Part shown: positions 26,066 through 38,768 of the stretch, one piece after another
Layout: each line of letters starts with the position of its first letter
Numbering within the stretch: the stretch's first letter is position 1
From: Microcebus murinus
Taxonomy: Eukaryota > Chordata > Mammalia > Primates > Cheirogaleidae
Direction of reading: 5' to 3'
Assembly: GCF_040939455.1 (NCBI RefSeq)
Contig: NC_134124.1
Location: 28,471,138 to 28,535,137, forward strand
DNA: 64,000 bases
Notes under the pieces: model-generated
Told to the model about the DNA's origin: nothing
The model's input: only the letters and a program-made list of their open reading frames with translations
Database searches by the model: none
Position numbers and translations under genes: made by a program

Positions 26066-26180
26066 CAGCACAGGGGTGGGGAACTTGTGGCCTTTGGGCC
26101 ACATGTGGCTTTATAGAGCCTTGAATGCAGCCTTTTGACTGAAACCAGATCTCTTAAGGGATTTGTTCTGTGAAGTTTGG
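26066..26180 (+). mobile_element. hAT-type DNA transposon fragment
   Basis: Begins 'caggggtggggaacttgtgg' and continues 'cctttgggccacatgtggct', the usual left end of a hAT non-autonomous family. No matching right end found; it may continue into 26180-26570. Confidence 0.6.
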
Positions 26181-26742
26181 ATTTAGCCAAGGGGAATGCA
26201 CTGGCAAGAGAAAAGCAAACATCATAGTAATTAAATAATGTATCAATATTTTTTAAGAGAAATAAAAAGTAAATATTGAGGTAATAGATAAGTTATGTAT
26301 TTTTAGCTCTTTTCTGATGGGAATTTTATATCCATTTTATTGCTTGAGTCTGAGTGTTTCTAAAATATTTATCTAATGAGATAGAAAATGGAGAAAGGAC
26401 TAAGAACACTATTTTAGATAAAATGGTAAAGGTGGAAACACATCATGTGACTTTTCAGAAGAGTCCTAATGAAGTGAGTGAACCATCTAAGAGAAATTCA
26501 GAAGGTTCAAAGATTTTTCCTATTCCTCAGGCAGAGGTAATAGGAACTACAAGTAGGCAGGATTGAACTTGGTTTGTACCAACAACATTCACTGGCCAAG
26601 GTGGATAGGGTAGGTGAATAAATTAATGAGAGAATATTAATAATTTAAAAAATGGATAAACAATTTCAATGGATTTTTTTACTGTACATTTGAATTACCA
26701 TCTGGTCATATTCTTGCTCAAATATAATTCATCCCTCCCTCC
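26181..26742. other. Unassigned sequence
   Basis: Possibly the interior of the hAT relic, but nothing recognisable; AT-rich. Confidence 0.4.
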
Positions 26743-27070
26743 TTTGTGCTGTTAATTTTTTTTTTTTTTTTTTAAGGACAGGGTCTTATTCTGTCACCCA
26801 GGTTGGAGTACAGTGATCATAGCTCACTGAAACCTTGAACTCCTAGGTTCAAGCAATCCTTCAACCTCAGCCTCCCAAGTAGCTGGGACTACAGGTGCAT
26901 GCCACCACACCTAGCTAATTTTTTAATTCACTTTTTGTAGAGATGGGGTCTTCCTCTGCTGCTCAGGCTGGTCAGGAACTCCTGACCTCAAGCAACCCTC
27001 CCACTTTGCCCTCCCAAAGTGCTGGACTTACAGTCTTGAGCCATAGTGCCTGGCTTTTTGTGGTGTTAAT
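26743..27070 (-). mobile_element. Alu SINE (J-like), antisense, with target-site duplication
   Basis: Poly-T at 26757-26774, then 'acagggtcttattctgtcac' and a complete antisense Alu ending near 27056 ('ccatagtgcctggc'). The flanking repeat tttgtgctgttaat (26743-26756) recurs as tttgtggtgttaat (27057-27070), one difference in 14. Lacks the lemur-type junction. Confidence 0.92.
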
Positions 27071-27269
27071 GTTATATAGATGGCTTCTTTACATTAAATA
27101 TTTATAAATTTTATTCATTTTTGATAATATAATTTTATAGATATTGTTTTATATAATTTTTTAAAAAATCAGTTGAGAGAAAAATGAACAAAATATATCA
27201 TTATAATATATTTAAAATTTTCCTTTACAATAAGATTTTCTTGCAATCTTCATTTTACCATGTGCATTT

Positions 27270-27855
27270 CAATTACTATCTGGTGTGACTTCCATTCAGA
27301 CTGAAGAACTTCCTTTAGTATTTTTCATAAAGCAAGTCTTCTAGCAACAAATTGTCTCAGTCTTTGTTTATCTGAGTGTGTCTTTGTTTTGCCTTCATTT
27401 TTGAAGCTGGATTCTAGGTTGATAGTTGTTTTGTTTTGTTTATTTGTTTTCTTTCACCATTTGATCTGGCTTCTCTTTCTTCAGATGAAAAGTCAACTGC
27501 TAATCTTACTGGGGTTACTATGTACATGATTTATTTTTGTTCTTAGTGCTCTCAAGATTGTCTCTTGGCTGGGTGTGGATCTCTTTGTGTTCATCCTATT
27601 GGAGTTTGTTGAAATAGCTTCTTGGATGGTAAAATTTTTTTATCTAATTCAGGAGGGTTTTGGCCTTTATTTTTTCTGTCACTTTCTCTCCTCTCATTTT
27701 GGTGTTACTGTTACATATGTCAGTTTGCTTAATTGTGTCCCACAATCCCTGAGATTCTGTTCACTTTTATTTTTCTCTCCTTCTTTTCGTAAGATCTCAG
27801 ATTGGAATATTTCTATTGAACTATTCGATTTTTTTCCTGTGATCAAATTGTTATC
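27270..27855 (-). mobile_element. Old L1M, ORF1 region, antisense
   Basis: 'gcaagtcttctagcaacaaa', 'tcttcagatgaaaagtcaac', 'aagattgtctcttggctggg', 'tgtggatctctttgtgttca', 'attgtgtcccacaatccctg' and 'gaacta ttcgattttttt'-like sequence follow L1M ORF1 read backwards. The order resumes after 28175. Confidence 0.7.
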
Positions 27856-28175
27856 AAAACCACAAGGGGGTTCTATCTGAGGTTCTATTGCTCATGGCAC
27901 AAAGAGCCAATTATTAAGACAATGAGGATTGTCAGAGAAAAAAGGATTGGTCTCAAATCCAATCTGTCTCCCCAACTAATGGAGATCATGGGCTTTTCAA
28001 TGAGGGGACACTTGCTTTAGGGCAGGTTACCAGGGAAGGTGAGTCTTGGTGTCAGGAATCTTGATGAGGGGACTTCAGAATCTCAACTCTTTTGTCTTGT
28101 AAAATTTCCACCATTCTAGGAAACAACTCAAAAAATCCAAGTAAGTAGTGAAGGGAGGAGATTATTAAAAAAACA
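27856..28175. other. About 320 bp of non-L1 sequence splitting the L1M
   Basis: GC-richer than the flanking L1M and out of its order, so probably an insertion. I could not identify the family or a target duplication. Composition is compatible with an LTR piece. Confidence 0.4.
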
Positions 28176-28653
28176 TATAGGGATCACTGATATTTGTTCA
28201 TAGAGACAGTTACAAAATCTATTGTTCATGCCCTCATAATTATTTTATTTTCAACTCACAAATTTTTATTTGCTTTATTTTTAAAATTTTTATCTCTTTA
28301 CCGATATTCTTTACTTGATAGGATGTCATACTTTCTTTTTATTATTTACACATAATTTCTTGTAGTGCTTTGAACATATTTATTAAAGCTGCTTTGAAGT
28401 ATTTATTTGCTAAATCTGATACCTACATACCTTCAAAGGTGATTTCTATTGTTTGCATTTTTTTCACTGCATGGATAATTTACTTATTTTCATGTGGTAG
28501 TTCATAATTTTTGAGACACATTACATATTTCTCAGAGCTTGCTGTTGTGATCTGTTTGTTTGTTTATAGTGATTTATTCTCATAAATTCTGTTAAGGCTC
28601 TTTTCCCCAGAATGTGCAGCCTCTCATACCATTGCTCAGGTTTTTACTAAACA

Positions 28654-28696
<43 letters not shown>

Positions 28697-29340
28697 AAGC
28701 CTGAGTTCATAAGTCAGCATACCTTAGTGGTCAACCAGTCATTGGTCAAAATTTGTACTTAAGCCCCCTGAGCCAATAAGTCTTCCATGCATTGCCAGTG
28801 GATCTATGTGTCTTGGGTGTGCATTTAAAGTTCTAGGTGTTCACAGGTCTGTCCTGCATTCAGCCAGGACTAGTGGCACACAAGTTCTCTCTTCAGTTAT
28901 TCCTTCATGGACATAGCTTTGTGCATGTACACAGCTTTACGGACCACCAGTGATGAATGTAATCTTAATAGGGCCATTTTACCTATCTCTATCTCTGGGC
29001 CTCTCGGTTGTATTTCTACATTTTTGTTTGTTTTTATTCTTATCACAAAATAAAAGCAGTTAGCCTTCATTGGTTGATAGACTCCATGATCTCTATTGTT
29101 TTTGACAACACTTCAGGGAATAATTTTTCCATGTTTTGCTGCAAATAAAGTCACCTCCTTCAGGCAAGGGCACTTAGTTTGTTACTCACTCTTCACTTCC
29201 TGCCCTGGGAATGCCTGTAGTAGAACTTTTGCACTCTGGGGCTGGGGAAGAAGATGGGAGTTTCAGGTCCTCTGGGGCTGCTCCACTTGCCCAGGATAAA
29301 AGTCCTGTAACACAGAGCTGGGAAAGAGGAATGTGGTAGC
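28176..29340 (-). mobile_element. Old L1M, ORF1/5'UTR region, antisense, continued
   Basis: 'tttttatctctttaccgata', 'gtgctttgaacatatttatt', 'aaagctgctttgaagtattt' and 'tgctaaatctgatacctaca' continue the L1M order. From 28700 the sequence becomes GC-richer, as in a 5'UTR, but the family match there is weak. Confidence 0.55.
28657..28694. repeat. (AC)n microsatellite
   Basis: 19 uninterrupted AC units. Confidence 0.97.
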
Positions 29341-30187
29341 TCCTAATGTAAATGCCATAGTTCATAATTTTTCTTACAGTGGTTCAATAGATTCTCATGA
29401 ATAAATGTTTCCAATTTTTAATATGCCCATTGTTCAATTTCTGGAGCCTATTAAAGATTGTTTGTGTCAATTTTACCCAGTTTTATCTCCTTTTCTATGA
29501 AGAAAAGGATTTTTTAAGCTCCTCAAATAGCCACACAGCCATGGTGGAACATTTTTATGTATTTTAATACAGGTATATTTAAAGCACATAAAATCAAAAT
29601 GGCAGGGTGAATTTGGTGACATACAAGGTCCACGCTTATTTATGATTCTATGAAGCATGCATAGCCCATATTGTAGAAAGATTTTCACTCCTTGCCTCCA
29701 TGGACTATTATTTCTTTTGCTGATTTCAATATTTCTTTCATAAAAAAAAAATGACCATGTAAATGGATCACATTATCATTGGATCAATGGTTTTGTTAAA
29801 CTGATGAAAACTTTAGTTTCATATTGTTTAAATAAATATAAACATGTTAAAATGTTTATCCTACCCTTCCAGTGCTTTTCCTCTAATTTTCCTCTACCGA
29901 AGTATTCTACTATTATTTAATTCTGGGATGCACTGTTTCTTTTCATTCTGTCAATCAAATCAATTTCAATCCTGCAAACAATGTAATTCAACTAGTTAAG
30001 AAAAAACTATCAAAATTTTTGTGTCTCAAAGGTCAAATGGCACCTTTAAGATGTATACATAAAAGTAAGTTTAGTTAAAATTATGGCCATCAAGGAGAAA
30101 GTTTACAACAATTTCCTGTTATATTATGGGATTTTTTGGTAGGGGAGAACATTTGCACGCTCTTTTTTCACCCCTAAACAACTACTA
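29341..30187. other. AT-rich unassigned sequence
   Basis: Nothing recognised. Confidence 0.5.
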
Positions 30188-30296
30188 CTTCTTCTCCTCC
30201 TCCTCCTCCTCCTCCTTCTTCTTCTTCTTCTTCTTCTTTTCTTCTTCTTCTCTCTCTCTCTCTGTCTCTGTCTCTCTCTGTCTCTCTCTCTCTCTA
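30188..30296. repeat. Polypyrimidine tract: (TCC)n, (TTC)n, (TC)n, (TCTCTG)n
   Basis: About 109 bp almost entirely C and T on the plus strand, made of successive CCT, CTT and CT arrays with a few G. It sits exactly where the A-rich tail of the following antisense L1 stub would be, so it may be that tail turned into GA-rich repeats. Confidence 0.95.
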
Positions 30297-30470
30297 TTTC
30301 AGAAAATTATGAGGATACAAACATTTTGGTTACATATAATGCTTTTGCCTGCCCAAGCCAGGCCTATAACTGTGCCCTTCCTCCATACTATGCATTCTGT
30401 CTTTAATCTCAGGATTCTTCTGTTCCTATGTGTGGATTATTTAACATATGTCTCCTAGGTCTCCATTACT
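30297..30470 (-). mobile_element. 5'-truncated L1 3' end, antisense
   Basis: 'ttcagaaaattatgaggata', 'caaacattttggttacatat' and 'gcttttgcctgcccaagcca' are the complement of an L1 3' terminus related to the copy at 31761. The distal border is unsure and no target duplication was found. Confidence 0.65.
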
Positions 30471-31746
30471 TCCCAGCCTTCTATATTGTCAAATATGACA
30501 TAATGCATAAGAATTTTTATGATAGATCCAATTAACAAGTTTTTAAAAATTAAAGTACCTACGAAATACTGATGATTTATGAGGCATTTTAAGAGGCAAT
30601 CTAAAACAATTCATTGGAAAAGAAATTAATAGGCAAATACTTTCAGAAATTCAGTTTATGGGCAGGTAAAACTAAAACGTTTGAGTTGATTGATTGTACT
30701 TGATATGATAGCATATGCTATCAAACTCAGTGCTTAGCGTATTCTGGGTAATGATAATATGGTTAACCTTAAATAAAAACAAAAAACTCAACAACTTATT
30801 ATTTGGCAGACAGCCAAAGGAATATTGGCATAAATAACTAGTCCCTGAAAAGTATACAAGACATAAGAATTAATTATCCTAACTATTTAATTGTTTTTTT
30901 TCACTCAGGGCATGAACTCATTTTTGATAATTGTTAATTAATTTCAGGGGGAAAATCCGTATATCAGGTTTCAAGAAATCTTCCTTGAATGTACTGTGTT
31001 GTGAAAAAAAAAAAAAAAAAACAAGAAACATTTCCTTCCTTTATTAAAGAACATTGCAAAGGGGTAGTATTTATCTGGCTTGCTACCTGAAAATATTGAT
31101 TATTAATATATACAGCTTTAAAAGAAATCTATAGAATTTTGTTTTAACTTAGGTTATAAGAGATGCCCAAATTCACACTATGAAAGAAGTATATATCATT
31201 AGCAATACAGTTAACTTAAACCTAACATACAGTTATCTAGAAATAATACCCACTGAGGTTCACAAGAACCTCTCCATTAGGGCCCTGGAAGACTCTTAGT
31301 TTAATGTGGCTGTAAGAATAATATTTTTAAAATATTTAATCTGGGTTTCTCTTTTCATTGGCCAGATTCCTGTTCCTCTTTTTACTCTACACTAACTAGC
31401 TTATGCTAGAATGAGTATTTCCTTATAGCAATACCCTTAATACTGATTGAAGACAATTATAACACTTGGCCTCTTCAGTATCTCAAGTGTAAAATCTTAA
31501 ATTCAGTTTTTATTTATTTGAAGATGGTTATTATCTTTCAGCGGTCTCCACAAAGTACCTATTTTCAATTCCTTATTTTCTCTCTGTGCTGAACTGTCAT
31601 TTTGCCCTCTTTTAATAGGCACCTCATTTGGCCATCACAGTATATTTTCTATGACCTGTAGATTCCGTGTTTTCTAGGATCCGGTCTGGATTGTAAAATG
31701 GAAGATTTTTTTCTTTTTCCCTTTTTATCTTTTTATGAAATTTTAG
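30471..31746. other. AT-rich unassigned sequence
   Basis: No repeat or gene recognised; holds an 18-bp perfect palindrome at 30706-30723 and an A-run at 31003-31021. Confidence 0.5.
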
Positions 31747-31889
31747 TAAAGTGAACACTTATTTTTTATTTTTTTATTTTTTTTTAATTTTTAGCATATT
31801 ATGGGGGTACAAGTGTTAAGTTTACGTATATTGCCCATGCCCCCCTCCCCCCTTGAGTAAGAGCTTCAAGCATGTTAAAGTGAACACTT
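31747..31889 (-). mobile_element. Extremely short L1 3'-end insertion with perfect duplication
   Basis: T-rich tail at 31761-31792, then 'agcatattatgggggtacaa' and 'gcccatgcccccctcccccc', ending at 31875. Only about 115 bp was inserted. The 14-bp repeat taaagtgaacactt is identical at 31747-31760 and 31876-31889, marking target-primed reverse transcription with very early stopping. Low divergence and the perfect repeat suggest a fairly recent event. Confidence 0.88.
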
Positions 31890-32645
31890 TTTAAATTTTT
31901 AACTGCATGCCAATAATCCACTGTAAGACTCACAGACTACTGTGACTTTCTAATCAACACCTTTTCCTGTAGAGGATTTTAATGTCCCATAATTACATGC
32001 CTTAATGTGTGGGTAACAATTTCTAAAACTCAAATGTACACCTTATTTAAATTTTATCATAAAGAAAGAGTTCAAAATTAAGTAAAGAATCTGTTTTTTC
32101 AAGTCAAGAACCAGAATCTTTAAGATGCTGATAAAGAATCGGTAATTTATGGAAGTATTTTGTTGTATTTGTTCTTCTTGAAGTGTGCTACTGATAGGAC
32201 AGAAAACTAGCTTGATCTAAATAGCTTTCTAATCCTTCACTCATTTTCTCATTTCTTCACTCATTTCCTTCATTTTCTCATTCACTAAAACATCATCCAA
32301 AACAGTGTCTCTGGTACCTAGCAGACAATTTTATCTAAAATATTATTTCAACTTAATATTATTTCATCCTTAATATGAAGGATGTAGAGGAATGAATGCA
32401 TCCTTAAGCTACACTAACACATTCAAATGATCATTTCTTTGGCAAAAAGAAAAAGGTATGAAAAACACATAATAGATAAAGTTCATGGAGAATTCAGGAA
32501 TATTGGTGGCCCTAGCACAAAAGAGATTAAGTAAGATTGATAGAACTTAACTGACCATTGAAACATGAATCTAAAAGCCAGAGTTTTATATAAAGCTAGG
32601 AAATGACCATAAGAGAGATAATTCCACAGATGGAGCCGGTCACTT
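31890..32645. other. AT-rich unassigned sequence
   Basis: Nothing recognised. Confidence 0.5.
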
Positions 32646-32649
32646 TTAC

Positions 32650-33375
32650 TGTATATTAAATTCCCTATTTCTACCCATTGAGATCATTCTCTTCATCATC
32701 CAAACTTAAAATTTAAAATATTGACCAATCAATTCCTCTTATTCATCTATTTAGTAAGACACCAAGTACTGTGCGTCACCAATTTATTTTTTATTCTTAT
32801 TGCTACCAAACAGAATGAAATAAGTTCCCTTAAGTAGCTTCTTTAAATACTAGTCTCACTCAAGCTTCATTTCTCTCTAACTTATCATTTCCACGTGGCA
32901 TGCAAATATTCTTTAAATGCTCTTTCTTTCTTTAAAATAATCCTACAAATTTAACCCTTTCAAAGCCATGAATTACTTTATGTTTATTGACATAGGCTTA
33001 AATTTTCTATGTAGCTTCAAATGACAAGAATAATAGAATTCCACAGGCAGCCCATTTAACATATCTGCCTATCAGACATATCTATCTTCAGCAGACTATT
33101 CTCCTTTCTTCTCCACAAAACACTCTCCTACTTCCATGATTTTTATGCTTCTTTTGATCTTTGCATGCACAGACACACACAGACTTACATACATCACTTT
33201 TACCAATTCAAAACTTAAATATTCAAGTTAAAATATGAATTTCTAAGTTTTCTATGAAGGATTTAATGACCACCCCTTTATTAGTAATCTTCTTTTTTAA
33301 AAACTTGTATATCATACAATTTAGTCCTTAACTATATATATTAATATTATTTTATTTCTATTTTTATCATCAAGT
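32650..33375 (+). mobile_element. Strongly degraded LINE-2, sense
   Basis: Block order resembles L2: 'cttcttttgatctttgcatg' (33150), 'caattcaaaacttaaatatt' (33206), 'aagttttctatgaaggattt' (33245) and 'aatgaccacccctttattag' (33266). Identity is low; a profile search should decide. Confidence 0.45.
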
Positions 33376-36300
33376 AGATTAGTCTTGCCACCCAGTTTGT
33401 AGAGCCAACTAAAGAGAATATATAACTAATCATCAATAACTAGTCATTTGCCTTAAAGTTTGTGGTATCAGTATAGATTGGATTGGTTGAATGGCCATTA
33501 AACCTTCTATTCAGAGAGTGAATTTTTAAAAGTTCTTTCAATTATTTGAGTGTCAGATCTATCTAGCTGATTTAATGTTATATTTTGAAGCTATTAAATA
33601 TCATTTGGATTTTCATGTCTCACAAAAATAATGAAGTTAGTTATTGATTCTAACAGCTGAAAAAGAGAGTTGTTACCTTTATTCTATTGTTTCAAAGGAC
33701 ATTTTATGGGCGACTAGAAAAGCCTGAATGAAGAACTGTTGAATAGTAATGTTTCCATTCACACAATGCCTTCTGAAGGAGGAGTCTGAAAGGAAAAGTG
33801 GATGTTAATAGGCAGGGTCATTTTGTGTAAATGTGTTAATGTTATCACATTCTTTCCATCCTATGAACATGCTTGACTGACATTTATCTGCTCTTCTCCA
33901 ATGATGCATGGCTTGTTCATTGTGTTGGGCAGAGTTAGCTGCCAGACATTGCAATTGGGGAATCAAGCTGAGGATCTTTATTTCTCATTTGCATTTCTTC
34001 TTTTAAAATCTTCTATTTTTATAGAAAAATTAACCCAACTATCAGTAATAAATTGGGGTTATGCTACATATAAATTTTAAACCACATATTTCCAGAGATT
34101 CTATTCTAATGCCCCTCACACGTGCTCCCTCCCGTGAAATATAGAAGAGTAAAGGTGGATCCTGATTCTTAATTTACCTTTTTTATTATATCTTTAAAAA
34201 AGGAAACAGAAAAAGATTTCACAGTGTGAGCTTAATTAAAGTAAATGGAGAGTTTAAAAGATGAAAGAAGCATGTTGTTTCTTAATTGTGTTGTTGACTT
34301 AAAACAAAGATCTTTGTGACTCAGCCCAAGTAACATCATCAGCATTTGTTGCATCTATTTTAATATAAGTTCATTAAAGAAAAAAAATCTCCTTTCACAG
34401 TTTATTTCAGAACTAAACCCATAATCTGTGGGTGAAAATCACCTGTGTGCTACTCTTTAGGATTTCATTGGTCTCTGGTTGGAGTCATATGAAAAATAAA
34501 TCAATAAAACCAAATTTTTCTATTTAACTTGAGGTCATTCTTAGATTGCTTCAATCTTGCCTCAAAAGGTAATGTAAAGAAAAATTCATTTTATATCTAG
34601 GCACTTGATTTATAATAATAAACTTTGCATGTTTAATGTAAAAATAATAACCAGAATAGATAGTATGAATACACGAAAGACTGTGACTTGAGACTAAGAA
34701 TTTGCGCAAAGCAAAGATAGAATGCAGTAGAAAAATAAACTTGATATGTTTAAAAACAAAGACGAAAAAAGGCAAGCCAAGAACTCAGGTAGAATTTAAT
34801 CAAGTGGAACAAATATTCTAAGTAAGAGTAAATACATCCAAGTACTCTGGTTTCAGCATTCACTAGGGCTCCTCTATCCTGTCTTTACTAAAGACATTTT
34901 AATGAACAAAACTATAAATACGTCTGAATGATATGTTCAGAAATCACTGTCAGATTGAAATCTATTCTTTCTGCTTTACCTAGGGGGAGGGATGATGGTG
35001 AAATTTAGATGCAGTCTGAGTGGAAAACAAAAAAGTATCTTCTATATATAGGGGAATTCTTGAGTGAGGAATTGAAAGGAAAGCTGGGTTTATATGTTCT
35101 TCAATGTGTTGTACAAGAACCTGTCTATTCTTACTCCCCATGTAGTGTAAAAGAGTGAAATGTTTATAAATCTACATTGGAAAAATAAAATTATGAGAAG
35201 GATCACTGAAAGAATCAATATCACTAACAAAGCCCTAGAAAGTGCCGACTATGAAAAAATCAGATGTTTATTCAATAAATGTTATTTGTCTTCTTGTATC
35301 AGGCATTGTCGTGACAATTTCTTGGTGAGTCCAACAAGTGAGCCAGTTATTACAGTGTGTGGTGTTGCTCGGTTGATACATACATATAAATACAGGTGCA
35401 CACACATACACACACACACATCTGAGGTGTGAGGAGCAGAGAAGACAATTTGTGGCAAGAGTATAGAGGGAGGAGAAACCTGCATGAGCCAATTCCAAAT
35501 AAATAAGCAAGCATGAGCATCATCATTTTACTACTCTTACATGAGTAATACTAACTCTCCATTCAATTTCCTATCTTAGGATTGATCCTCAATTTTGCTT
35601 GACTCACCACCTTTTTTGCTAATAGACACATTATTATATTTGTAGATTGATTATATTCGATATGATGGAAATTTCAGTGAAAGAATAGTAATGGCCATCT
35701 TGTCTTGGTTTTAGGGGTTATGAAAATGTTCATGGAAATTCATACAGACATTATAAAGAGCAAGTAAGATAGAAAACATTATTTTTCTACTCTCCATTAT
35801 TTAGTGAAAATTTATTTGAAGGACCAAATCATAGATTTACGATCATTCTGGGTTATAACTTGCTTTAAAAAATAGCATTCCTCTTTAAAAAAAAAACAAA
35901 ACTGAATTTAAAATTTTCATATCACATTAAACATTCCACTAAGCTAATGTTACAATGACAGTCATAATTATTTCTGGGAAGGAATAATTTTGAGTAGTAA
36001 ATTTTTTAAATGTTTTTCATAACATTGAAAATGCAGTCAATTTTTAGAATACAAAAGGTTCAACCACTTGGAGGATGAAGTGCTTTAGCATAGATACTAA
36101 AATTGTTCATTTCCCCCTCCCAACACAATGGTGGTCTAAAATACACTGAATTCTTCATTTAAGGCTGAACATATGCACAAATAAATTGTTGCTTCAAAAG
36201 ATATGAAGCCTTAAACCTATTTCCCAAGATGTGATTCCAAAGTGCAGCTAGAGGACTGTCGTTTTGGAATATGAAAGGGAGATATAAACTGATGGTTCTG

Positions 36301-37964
36301 ATTAAAGATCATTTTGAATTCTCTCTTTTTTAATGGAGATGAAGAAAGCACATTTTGTATGGAGTTTTGTTTTGACTCAGCCTGCCATGAAGCTGTTTAA
36401 ATCAAGTCTTATACCCACATTATTCTGATTGCCAAAAACATCAAAACATCAACAAAGGAAAAGCTAACCTTGAATTTTCAGCTTGTATTTCAGCCCTTGT
36501 AAACAAGTTACCATGGAGATGATACCCAAGTGAGCTACAGGCTTGACTCAAAACAGCCACTGTGTGTGGACTGACAGCACAATATAGCATGGCATCACTG
36601 CTATTCATGACAAAACCTGCATACATCCTGTGCTACCTAAGAGTTATTGTGCAAAATGCCATGTGAAGGCTTAAAATTTGCCAAACCTGCCGTGGATTCG
36701 CTTTGAATGCAACAAAATCAGGAAGGATTAACTAAGAATTACATGTTTCAATATCATAACTTTGGTAATAATTTTATGAAGATAACTATGTAAGCTTATA
36801 TCATCTGAGCCTTTTTAGCAATATGTAGATCTAGAAGAAAATTTGACTATAGCTATAAAGTATATTCTTGGAGATAATCCAAGTGAATTTCTAGGAAGAC
36901 TAAGTTATGTCTGACAAAAACACAAAATAAGCTCTGTCATTATAGACCACCATTCCTGTCTTTCATTATTTGTACAGTCTGCAATTTTATAGACACTCCT
37001 CACAAAAGACAAGATTTTAATGGCTTAGGTATCATTTTAAAAAAAAATTACACCACCCCAAAAATAGCTTCCCTGTACCCAGGAAATACATATACATATC
37101 TTTTCCTTCTGTATATATTTTTTCCATTCTAGTCCCCATGTGAAAATGTACATACATTTTGGATTATTTATAAAATGTTTAGCAATTGCATAAAGTTTTG
37201 ATTTCTAAAACTCAACAATCAATAATCTACACAATTTGCAATTTTCATGGCTATCTTAAAACATGTAGTTGATGTCTACCTCCTTTCTTTTTCTTTTGTA
37301 ATATCAAGATATGTAACAATGATTATAAAATGTAATATCTATCAAAAGACAAATGGCATATTTATTCTGTGAAATACAATGTAATTCAAACTTGATATAG
37401 TTTGATACATATATTATGTTCCATGTTGTAATTATATATATGTATATTATCATACTACAAGATGTAATTTTGAGTGAGAAAATTACAAGATAATACAGAC
37501 ACAATTATAGCATTTAACTAAAATTTTTAAATTATAAAAAATAATGTAGCAGTTCATATGTATGTACATAAATGCATGGAAAAAGATGTGAAAGAATATC
37601 CACCAAACTGGTAAAATTAGTATTTAATTCTGGGTGGGACAGATGAAAGAGAGATGTTGGTAAAGCTGGAGAAGAAAGTCCTGGATTGTAGACATTATCA
37701 AGGAGGGATTTTGGCCTTATATATACTTTTTTTAATAATTAGAATTTATTCAGGTATTAAACAATTAATTTTTAAATTAAAATGAATTTATGAGAGCTTT
37801 TTGAAAGAACCTTAATCTTTCCCATAAAACTGTTGCATCATTTTAAAAATTGTGTATATTTAATATATGTAATTTGCCTTTTATATGTAATACATATATA
37901 AATTTTTATATGTGTGATTTAGAAGGATGTCATTACATTTTATTATAATAAAAAAGGACAATTG
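33376..37964. other. Repeat-poor, gene-free 4.6 kb
   Basis: AT-rich with no transposon that I recognise and no open frame with a known domain. Short CA patch at about 35398-35421. 36230-36720 is more even in composition and may be a conserved non-coding block. Confidence 0.5.
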
Positions 37965-38138
37965 CAGTGCCTTGCCACTCGAAGTATGCTGGTCAGTCCT
38001 GTACAATCAACAACATCTGGCAACTTAGAAAGGCAAAATCCCAGTCTCCAACTTTGGACAGGCTGATTCAGTCTCTGTACCTCATTGGAAATTCCAGGTA
38101 ATTCAAAGCCATATAAAGTTTAAGAAGCACCATTCTAG
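37965..38138 (-). mobile_element. hAT-Charlie non-autonomous relic (MER20/MER3/MER58 group)
   Basis: 'aagtatgctggtcagtcctg', 'aacaacatctggcaacttag', 'ggctgattcagtctctgtac' and 'taaagtttaagaagcaccat' follow the order of these 150-220 bp elements. Subfamily and orientation uncertain. Confidence 0.55.
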
Positions 38139-38645
38139 GGAACTCTGTTTGGCTTGCAATTGGCCTACTACACAACCCAAAATAATCATCTCCTCTCGAC
38201 CTCTTGTCATGTTATTTAGTCCTGAAAGTGAAGTTAAATATTTTATTGATCGTCTTAGTGCATCAACTTCAGGGACCTTCTGAAACACCACTTGTTCCTT
38301 CTGTTTGTAGTCTCTCCACTAGAAAAGATAGATGTTCTCTCACCTATACTTGCTTATTCTGAGAAACAATCGATTAAACCAACTTGAATTCGGGGTTAGA
38401 AGCACCCAGAACTCTAAATATATCTCCACCAACCAAGGATCAGTGAATGTGCTCCTTAGAGGACTGTGTGGGGTGCTCAATAATTCATGTAAAATGTGGT
38501 TTGAGTCAGTGCAAAGCTATTGATGGTTTTGCCTGACTTGAAGTTCAAATGGGCATTTGGGCAAGGTAAAGTGCTTTCAAATCAAACATCAATCACAAAC
38601 CTGGTCCACTTTACCATTCTTAAAGAAATCGTTAATGGCATAGAT
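38139..38645. other. Unassigned sequence
   Basis: Nothing recognised. Confidence 0.5.
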
Positions 38646-38647
38646 CG

Positions 38648-38768
38648 GGATTTCTCCACTTTGCCACTATTGACATTTTGGGCTGGATAATTCTCTGTTG
38701 TGGAGACTGTCATGTGCATTTCAGGGTGTTTAGCAGCACCCCGGCCTCCATTTACCATATGCCAGTGG
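38648..38768 (+). mobile_element. MER5A-type hAT-Charlie relic
   Basis: 'ctttgccactattgacattt', 'tgggctggataattctctgt', 'tgtggagactgtcatgtgca' and 'gtttagcagcaccccggcct' match MER5A in order; the far third is missing. Confidence 0.78.
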
